Shown here piece by piece: positions 58,758 to 64,000 of a stretch of 64,000 nt of DNA. Position 1 is the first letter of the stretch; each line of letters begins with the position of its first letter. The position numbers and the translations under genes are program-made. The notes beneath the pieces are model-generated. The model was not told the DNA's origin. It made no database searches and saw only the letters and a list, made by a program, of their open reading frames with translations. The stretch covers positions 8,765 through 72,764 of the forward strand of contig DAVD01000027.1 in the NCBI GenBank assembly GCA_002505405.1. The letters run 5' to 3'. Source of the stretch: Candidatus Poseidonia alphae. GTDB taxonomy: Archaea; Thermoplasmatota; Poseidoniia; Poseidoniales; Poseidoniaceae.

Positions 58758-58949
58758 ATGGCTGGAAAAGACGATGAATTACGAATGGCAGCCATTGCTG
58801 CTGTGCTTGCCGCTACAAGGCAACAAGGCGAAGACCCAGCCGAAATAGCCCGTCGCCCGGGGATGCCTTGGTCCCAAGATCATCGACGAATGGTTACTGG
58901 CCGCTCGTCTCTCATGCACGCTCGAAGCCAACGCTCACCATGGAGGTAA
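58758..58949 (+). CDS. Small acyl-CoA carboxylase-associated protein
   Basis: 63 residues, 9 nt after pccB and 4 nt before the biotin carrier gene. An N-terminal helix (DELRMAAIAAVLAATRQQG) is followed by an Arg-rich end: MVTGRSSLMHARSQRSPWR. Small proteins with an AAIAA helix and a terminal W-R-rich motif accompany carboxyltransferase and biotin carrier genes in other organisms, where they act as assembly subunits. The assignment rests on position and this loose pattern. Confidence 0.6.
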   Translation: MAGKDDELRMAAIAAVLAATRQQGEDPAEIARRPGMPWSQDHRRMVTGRSSLMHARSQRSPWR

Positions 58950-58953
58950 CCTC

Positions 58954-59364
58954 ATGTCAGAAACACGAAAGGTCATTGTCAACGGCACGGAATATGAAGT
59001 AGAACTCGAGGGTGAAGGCACATCTTGGAAGGCAACTGTTGAAGGAAAAACTTACGAGATTGAAATGCCCGATGCCCCTCCTGCACCAAAGCAACGTCGG
59101 TCAGGTGGAGGCAAGAAGAAGAAATCGGGAACGGTTTCAGCCAATATTCCCGGAAAAGTTGTTACCGTTGAGGTCTCAGTGGGTGATGAAGTTGCAGAAG
59201 GTCAAGTCATTCTCATTCTTGAGGCCATGAAAATGCAAAATGAAATCCAAGCACCTGTGACGGGAACCGTCATTTCAGTTCATTGCGATGAAGGAGAGGC
59301 AATTGAAGCAAATGTACCCCTCGTCGTAATCGAGCCTATTCCCGAACCCGAAGCGGAAGAATGA
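58954..59364 (+). CDS. Biotin carboxyl carrier protein
   Basis: 136 residues. The C-terminal biotinyl domain (about 63-130) has the modification site LEAMKMQNEIQAP, with the first lysine of AMKM carrying biotin, and the mirrored half GKVVTVEVSVGDEVAEGQV. A basic GGGKKKKSG linker and an N-terminal beta domain (TRKVIVNGTEYEVEL) precede it. It carries carboxybiotin between the carboxylase and pccB. The ligase half of the fusion at 38211-39692 is the probable modifying enzyme. Confidence 0.95.
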   Translation: MSETRKVIVNGTEYEVELEGEGTSWKATVEGKTYEIEMPDAPPAPKQRRSGGGKKKKSGTVSANIPGKVVTVEVSVGDEVAEGQVILILEAMKMQNEIQAPVTGTVISVHCDEGEAIEANVPLVVIEPIPEPEAEE

Positions 59365-59421
59365 TTCTTTTTCGCTGGTTAGAGGCAAGAGTTAATCAAG
59401 CATAGAAGGGCTGAGTGATAT

Positions 59422-59661
59422 ATGCCCAAAGAACCCGTCTGTGATTTACCCGGATGCGGAGAAGAGGGGACCGTGGTTTCTCGGCTTTCCCCAGAGGGGT
59501 ATCTCGTAGCAACCGGAAAGAAGGCCTACTCGTTTCGAGAGGCTTACCGCCGCTTCCATTATTGCTCCAACCACCATGATGAACTCATGGGGGGGGTATG
59601 GTCTCGAGTCCGCAAGCCCGATGACAAGAAAGATGGGCACGTTGCCCCTACAGCAATCTAA
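59422..59661 (+). CDS. Small Cys/His protein, possible zinc-binding
   Basis: 79 residues, no signal peptide. Cysteines in VCDLPGCGEEG (C7, C12) and a Cys-His group in HYCSNHHDE could coordinate one zinc, giving a knuckle of the Cx4C...CxxH type. The middle contains a hydrophobic/aromatic stretch (KKAYSFREAYRRFHY). No family recognised. It follows the biotin carrier gene by 57 nt on the same strand. Confidence 0.65.
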   Translation: MPKEPVCDLPGCGEEGTVVSRLSPEGYLVATGKKAYSFREAYRRFHYCSNHHDELMGGVWSRVRKPDDKKDGHVAPTAI

Positions 59662-59694
59662 TGATTGCGCAGTGGTGAGGCTGATATACCCTCA

Positions 59695-62600
59695 ATGCCT
59701 AGGTTTACCATGGCGCAACATCCTAATCTTGAGAACAAACGCCCCGCTAGTTCCATCTCAGTTGTCTTCTTGCTGGTTTTATCCTCCCTCGTGGCATTAA
59801 GCGCTCCAAGTGTTTCTGCGGTTGGACCAAACCAGAACGACCTCAATTCTGGTGGTGATTTACCGGATAATACGACGGTGAACATCACGAATTACATCTT
59901 CTCAGGCTCCTACAACGGAAACGGTGAACTTGACTACGGGGACGATTCAGATTACCTGAAAGTTGCATTGTCCGCAACTCAAGGACTCTCAGCCTCACTT
60001 TCATTCCCGTCGACGACGACCTTTTCAAATGGAACAACCGTCACCAATGATTTTGACCTTCTGTTTTTCGATTCCTCGCTGAATTATTTGGATGATTCGT
60101 ACGCTTACAATCCTGAGACGCTCACAACAAATACCACTGGGTCCACCGGAGGAATGGTCTACATCCAAATTTACCGATATGCCGGTGCAGGTACTTGGAA
60201 TCTTACCTTGAACAAATTCACCGTCAGTAGCGGCACAGGAGGTAATGGTACCGGTGGTAGCGGAAGTTCCATCACAAATTGTTCAGGAAATGGGACAACC
60301 GCCCCAGACATCCTTGAACCCAATGACTCCATGACAGCAGCGACGTCTGCTTCACTGCTTCCGTTGTTTTGCTCAGGCCTTTCCATTCATTCATCCAGTG
60401 ACGAAGACTTCTTTGAAATCGATATGATCTCAGGAGTCACCTATTACGTGAACTTGACCTTCACTCATGCTAACGGTGACATTGATGGGCAGTGGATGGA
60501 CTCCAGCGGCAGTTCCCTTAGTCTAGCTGGATTTGGTTCGCTTGGTTCTGGATCCGATAACGAAGCGGCTTCATTTACAGCAACGACAAATTTCACATCC
60601 TATCTGAGGGTTTTCTTGTACCAATTTACCACCGCAACATCGAACATTTATGACATTGAACTTTCAACCGATAACCCAGGTGGTGGCCAAAGTGTGGAAA
60701 GTGTTGATGTGAGCATCAATAACCGAACCTCAGCCACTCTTTCGTTCTCTGGGCTCACCATCGGAACGAATTATTCGTACAATTCCTCTTACGGACAGTT
60801 GTACCTCGATGAGACCGAGGCCTGGACTTCCTCATCCAGCGGTACCTTCAATGCTACAAATACCACATACATGGTGAACATCACCACGCAGGCAACCTTT
60901 GATGAATCCCTTATGATGGTATCATCAACACTCAGTGATGCTTCAGGAATGGCCTTGAATAGCGACGAAGATGAAGTTTATCTTGAAATGGTTGTGGCGT
61001 CTCCGACGTCATCGACAACGGGTGATATTTCGCTGACCAATCTTTCCATCGGCACGGATTATTCCATGCGTTGGATCGTTCTGGATTATTTAGAATGGGA
61101 GAACAATTTCTCTGTTTCCAATGATACAAATGCCGCCATTAACGCCTCCATGATCGACTCGGACGATTGGACCTTCACGCCCACCGTCACCTCAATCAAT
61201 CATCAAATCGCTTGGGCAGGACCAACCACAATGAACGACCACTTGTTCTACGTCGAACTCTCCCTCAACAACTCGGTTATCGATATTGATACCAATGACA
61301 ACGTCACCGGGGCTCACTTTAGTGATTTCGTTCCGCAACTTCCTGCTTTGGTCATCAATTCGTACTCTGCAAGTTCAACTGCTGCAACGAACAACGTTCG
61401 TGCTGAAGGATTGGATTTGGTGACGGGTGACAGTTACAAGTATCAATACCGAGTTGAGGATTCTTCTGGTGCTAACCTCGCAGTTTCGACCATGACTGCA
61501 GTGACTGCAACCGCACAAAACATGTCCCTTCCATACTTCAACTACACAACCCCTTCCTCTTCAGGAACCTACTGCGTCTTTGCAGACCTCTATTCGTCAG
61601 TGAATGTACAACTGATTGGTGACTCCGATTGTTTCATGCTCACCTTGGATGACGACAATGACGGTGTTGCGAACGAGGTTGACCAATGCCCAAACACATC
61701 GGTTGGCGCAACAGTCGACTTCTACGGATGTGCACTGGACCAGAAAGACAGCGACGGTGACGGATACAACGACGACATTGACGCCTTCCCCTACGATTCG
61801 AGCCAATATTCAGATATGGATGGAGATGGCTATGGAGATAACGCTAGCGGCAATTCTTCAGATGCCTTCCCGACCGACTCGACTCAATGGTCGGATGTTG
61901 ACGGTGATGGTTATGGTGACAATGCAAATGGGACCTACCCTGATGCCTTCCCGACCGATTCGACTCAATGGTCAGATTCCGACGGAGATGGCTATGGGGA
62001 CAACGCCAGCGGCAACTATCCCGATGCCTGGCCAGCGGATTCCACTCAATGGGAAGACTCTGACGGAGACGGCTACGGTGATAACCCGTCTGGGACAAAT
62101 GGAGATGCTTTCCCGACCGACTCCTCTCAATGGTCCGATTCAGACGGCGATGGATACGGTGACAATCCTGCAGGGACATCACCTGACGAATTCCCTTCGG
62201 ATAACACTCAGTGGGAAGATGCCGATGGAGACGGTTACGGAGACAATCCAACCGGTACAAATGGCGACCAATTCCCGACCGACTCAACGCAATGGTTTGA
62301 TGAAGACGGAGATGGCTTTGGTGATAACCAAGCAGGCACAGATCCTGATGCATTCCCCAGCGATTCCTCGCAATGGTCGGATTTAGACGGCGATGGATAC
62401 GGTGACAATGCTGCTGGATTGAATGGAGACGCTTTCCCGAACGACCCAACTCAGCATGCCGACCAAGACAACGACGGCTACGGTGACAACGCAAGTGGGG
62501 TGAACGGTGACCAATGCCTCGGAACACCACCTGGACAATCTGTGGATTCAACTGGATGTGCGGCTTCTCAATTGGATGCAGATTTGGACGGAATAGACGA

Positions 62601-63807
62601 CGCTACTGATGCTTGCCCCGACACGCCTGCTGGAGAGCAGGTCGACGATGTTGGCTGTTCCTCAAGTCAAGAAGACGATGATAATGACATGGTCATGAAT
62701 GCGTTTGATGCATGTCCAAACACTCCACTTGGCCTTCAAATTGACGCAGCAGGATGTGCACTCAGTCAACTTGACACCGATAAGGATGACATCACTGATG
62801 ACCGCGATGACTGTCCTACTACGACCGCAGGTTTGCCGGTTAACGGTGTAGGTTGTGCAGCAAACGAGCGTGATACAGACGGTGATAACGTCGTTGACGC
62901 CAGTGATATCTGCGATGCAACCCCAACCAACGAAATCGCAGATTTACAAGGCTGTGCTCCTTCTCAGAAGGATACCGATGGCGATGATGTAAGTGATGAT
63001 GTAGACACTTGCCCTGGAACAGGGAACGGATTGACCGTTGATCTTCTCGGCTGCGCTACCAATCAGCTGGATGCTGACAATGACGGAATCTCTGATGCAA
63101 ATGATTTCTGCCCCGTCACTCCTACCGGTGAGCAACCTGACAATCAAGGCTGTTCATCGTCTCAAAGGGACGAGGACATGGATGACATCATGAACAATAT
63201 GGACCTCTGTCCGGACACCCCCACAACTCAGCCTGTGGACCTTGATGGATGTGCAGAACAGCAAAAAGACGATGATAAAGACGGCATTAAGAATCATCTG
63301 GACAACTGCCCGAACACACCGGTCGGAGAACTGATCGATACGAGCGGTTGTGCATTGTTGCAGTTGGACTCGGACGGAGATGGTGTGAGCGATGCAGAAG
63401 ACGATTTCAAATTTGATTCAAATCTGTCAGTGGATACCGATGGGGATGGAGTTGCGGACAGCATGGATGCATACCCTGAAGATGGCACTCGCTCCGTCGC
63501 AGAGGCGGTTGAATCTGGAAACGGTATGCTCTACGGCATCATCACATTGCTGATTCTTGCTCTCGTTGGTGGTGGTGGATTTATCTTTATGCGCAAGCCG
63601 GATGATGCTTCAACCATGTTTGATTCCGCTTCTTCACCTGATGCAGCATCGGAACAATTTGCGGCAAATGAAGAAAAATCACTTCCATCCATTGAGTCCG
63701 TCTCTGAGCAATGGGAAGAGAACGGAGTGCACTGGTCCAAGGATGCTGAGGGCAATTTGTCGTACTTTGACGCAGCTTCACATGAATGGATTCCATACCA
63801 ATCGTGA
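59695..63807 (+). CDS. Surface protein with DxDGDG repeats and WW-like cytoplasmic tail
   Basis: 1370 residues from ATG 59695; ATG 59710 and a TTG at 59665 are alternatives. A TATA-like TGATATACC at 59681 could make 59710 leaderless. The signal segment is at about 21-42. N-terminal beta domains resemble pre-peptidase C-terminal domains (DSDYLKVALSATQGLSASLSF, then EPNDSMTAATSA, SSDEDFFEIDM). Calcium-binding repeats follow: about nine of the form DGDGYGDNxxGxxxDAFPxDxxQW, then about eight of the form DxCPxTPxGxxVDxxGC. A membrane helix lies near 1278-1298 (GIITLLILALVGGGGFIFM). The tail ends in EQWEENGVHWSKDAEGNLSYFD...EWIPY, a WW-domain-like pattern. Function unknown; likely attachment. Confidence 0.88.
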   Translation: MPRFTMAQHPNLENKRPASSISVVFLLVLSSLVALSAPSVSAVGPNQNDLNSGGDLPDNTTVNITNYIFSGSYNGNGELDYGDDSDYLKVALSATQGLSASLSFPSTTTFSNGTTVTNDFDLLFFDSSLNYLDDSYAYNPETLTTNTTGSTGGMVYIQIYRYAGAGTWNLTLNKFTVSSGTGGNGTGGSGSSITNCSGNGTTAPDILEPNDSMTAATSASLLPLFCSGLSIHSSSDEDFFEIDMISGVTYYVNLTFTHANGDIDGQWMDSSGSSLSLAGFGSLGSGSDNEAASFTATTNFTSYLRVFLYQFTTATSNIYDIELSTDNPGGGQSVESVDVSINNRTSATLSFSGLTIGTNYSYNSSYGQLYLDETEAWTSSSSGTFNATNTTYMVNITTQATFDESLMMVSSTLSDASGMALNSDEDEVYLEMVVASPTSSTTGDISLTNLSIGTDYSMRWIVLDYLEWENNFSVSNDTNAAINASMIDSDDWTFTPTVTSINHQIAWAGPTTMNDHLFYVELSLNNSVIDIDTNDNVTGAHFSDFVPQLPALVINSYSASSTAATNNVRAEGLDLVTGDSYKYQYRVEDSSGANLAVSTMTAVTATAQNMSLPYFNYTTPSSSGTYCVFADLYSSVNVQLIGDSDCFMLTLDDDNDGVANEVDQCPNTSVGATVDFYGCALDQKDSDGDGYNDDIDAFPYDSSQYSDMDGDGYGDNASGNSSDAFPTDSTQWSDVDGDGYGDNANGTYPDAFPTDSTQWSDSDGDGYGDNASGNYPDAWPADSTQWEDSDGDGYGDNPSGTNGDAFPTDSSQWSDSDGDGYGDNPAGTSPDEFPSDNTQWEDADGDGYGDNPTGTNGDQFPTDSTQWFDEDGDGFGDNQAGTDPDAFPSDSSQWSDLDGDGYGDNAAGLNGDAFPNDPTQHADQDNDGYGDNASGVNGDQCLGTPPGQSVDSTGCAASQLDADLDGIDDATDACPDTPAGEQVDDVGCSSSQEDDDNDMVMNAFDACPNTPLGLQIDAAGCALSQLDTDKDDITDDRDDCPTTTAGLPVNGVGCAANERDTDGDNVVDASDICDATPTNEIADLQGCAPSQKDTDGDDVSDDVDTCPGTGNGLTVDLLGCATNQLDADNDGISDANDFCPVTPTGEQPDNQGCSSSQRDEDMDDIMNNMDLCPDTPTTQPVDLDGCAEQQKDDDKDGIKNHLDNCPNTPVGELIDTSGCALLQLDSDGDGVSDAEDDFKFDSNLSVDTDGDGVADSMDAYPEDGTRSVAEAVESGNGMLYGIITLLILALVGGGGFIFMRKPDDASTMFDSASSPDAASEQFAANEEKSLPSIESVSEQWEENGVHWSKDAEGNLSYFDAASHEWIPYQS
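61750..62520 (+). repeat. Tandem DGDGYGDN coding repeats
   Basis: About nine copies of an 84-nt (28-residue) unit encoding DGDGYGDN, a short Gly/Ser loop, DAFP-D and QW-D. Units are alike at the DNA level, which explains long spurious frames on both strands. Confidence 0.85.
62530..63420 (+). repeat. Tandem DxCPxTP coding repeats
   Basis: About eight copies of a roughly 33-residue unit with DACPDTPxGExVDxxGCxxSQxDxDxD, i.e. classic thrombospondin type-3/OmpA-linker-like repeats with a paired Cys in each. Confidence 0.85.
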
Positions 63808-63816
63808 GTGCTTTTC

Positions 63817-63987
63817 ATGAAGGTTCCCAGCAAAGGTGTGGTGAACGCTGCTGGTTTAGATGAATTGTATCTTGGTTTTGTTTGGGGTACCACGCGAAAA
63901 ATTCTATCCGGTATCGTCTTCTGTTGTTTGTTTGGACTGTATACCTTTTCGCATCCATTTGAAACCTTTCAGACAAATGAAGGATGA
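63817..63987 (+). CDS. 56-residue single-helix membrane peptide
   Basis: This short frame starts 9 nt after the stop of the surface-protein gene. The product has a polar N-terminal 30 residues (MKVPSKGVVNAAGLDELYLG), then a membrane helix (ILSGIVFCCLFGLYTF) and a short polar end. No good ribosome-binding site is apparent. A further ATG overlaps its stop (63984) and runs off the window edge. Position and shape make a small membrane protein plausible, but unproven. Confidence 0.4.
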   Translation: MKVPSKGVVNAAGLDELYLGFVWGTTRKILSGIVFCCLFGLYTFSHPFETFQTNEG

Positions 63988-64000
63988 AGTGTTCTATGAC

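Noticed and set aside
61616..62551. Long frames on both strands (256 and 235 residues) across the DGDGYGDN repeats
   Set aside because: Repetitive DNA lacks stop codons in several frames; the products are periodic and not protein-like.
61750..63420. Possible CRISPR or DNA satellite array
   Set aside because: Units are in frame, vary at synonymous sites and encode calcium-binding repeats; there are no unique spacers and no cas genes.
63984..64000. Start of a further gene at the window edge
   Set aside because: An ATG overlaps the preceding stop, but only about five codons are visible, too few to judge.
1..64000. Insertion sequences, prophage, integrases or toxin-antitoxin pairs
   Set aside because: No transposase, integrase or phage structural gene seen on either strand, and no terminal inverted repeats flanking a gene.

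Overview
The window is archaeal and most resembles Marine Group II Euryarchaeota (Candidatus Poseidoniales; Thermoplasmata-related). The evidence is an RNA polymerase with the archaeal split of the largest subunit (A' and A'') plus subunit H, ribosomal protein L30e, an XPD-type helicase, a probable Pop5-type RNase P protein, an FtsZ-like GTPase and tRNA genes without encoded CCA. These sit among bacterial-style aerobic heterotroph genes and very large surface proteins. The lineage name is my inference from gene content. Coding density is very high and many genes overlap by ATGA or TGATG.

Layout. (1) 1-7144: an operon on the minus strand, lipA > E1alpha > E1beta > E2 > lpd, makes a branched-chain 2-oxoacid dehydrogenase and its lipoate; a pteridine-reductase-like SDR is divergent. 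(2) 7181-19330: tRNA-Leu(UAA), then two secreted, C-terminally anchored proteins of about 990 and 2970 residues; the larger has a transglutaminase-like domain lacking the expected His and a DUF4129-like tail. (3) 19337-24752: a hypothetical gene, an XPD-family helicase, a 290-nt highly structured non-coding stretch with two perfectly complementary 7-nt hairpin loops, an RHH regulator, a helical-repeat protein and a class I glutamate dehydrogenase. (4) 24737-38038: a surface protein with a propeller-like region and DxDGDG repeats, then rpl30e, rpoA2, rpoA1, rpoB, rpoH and tRNA-Lys(UUU), all on the minus strand. (5) 38211-43384: a methyltransferase/biotin-ligase fusion, a Pop5-like gene, membrane proteins, and an FtsZ-like gene with a TPR gene. 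(6) 43565-49404: a respiratory operon with Rieske protein, b6-like cytochrome b, and a 935-residue fusion of cytochrome b subunit IV to a heterodisulfide-reductase-like Fe-S/CCG module. (7) 49475-55706: on the minus strand an asparagine synthase, a glutamate-cysteine ligase of the Acidithiobacillus type, a saccharopine-dehydrogenase-like enzyme, membrane proteins and a ferredoxin; a 36-residue membrane peptide and a dolichol-kinase-like protein lie nearby. (8) 55690-59364: meaB and the B12-binding methylmalonyl-CoA mutase subunit diverge from pccB, a small companion gene and a biotin carrier protein. (9) 59422-64000: a small Cys/His protein, a third DxDGDG-repeat surface protein and a 56-residue membrane peptide.

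How the genes fit together. The BCKDH complex, biotin ligase, biotin-dependent carboxylase and methylmalonyl-CoA mutase parts form a plausible route from branched-chain amino acids to succinyl-CoA, in line with peptide-based growth. The b6-like/Hdr fusion suggests quinone-linked electron exchange with a cytosolic Fe-S/disulfide-type partner.

Most notable observations: the cytochrome b-Hdr fusion; the kissing-loop RNA candidate; an HhH-like N-terminal domain shared by RpoA'' and RpoH, together with altered zinc sites and a large insertion in the RNA polymerase; the methyltransferase-BirA fusion; and the transglutaminase-like domain without its His.
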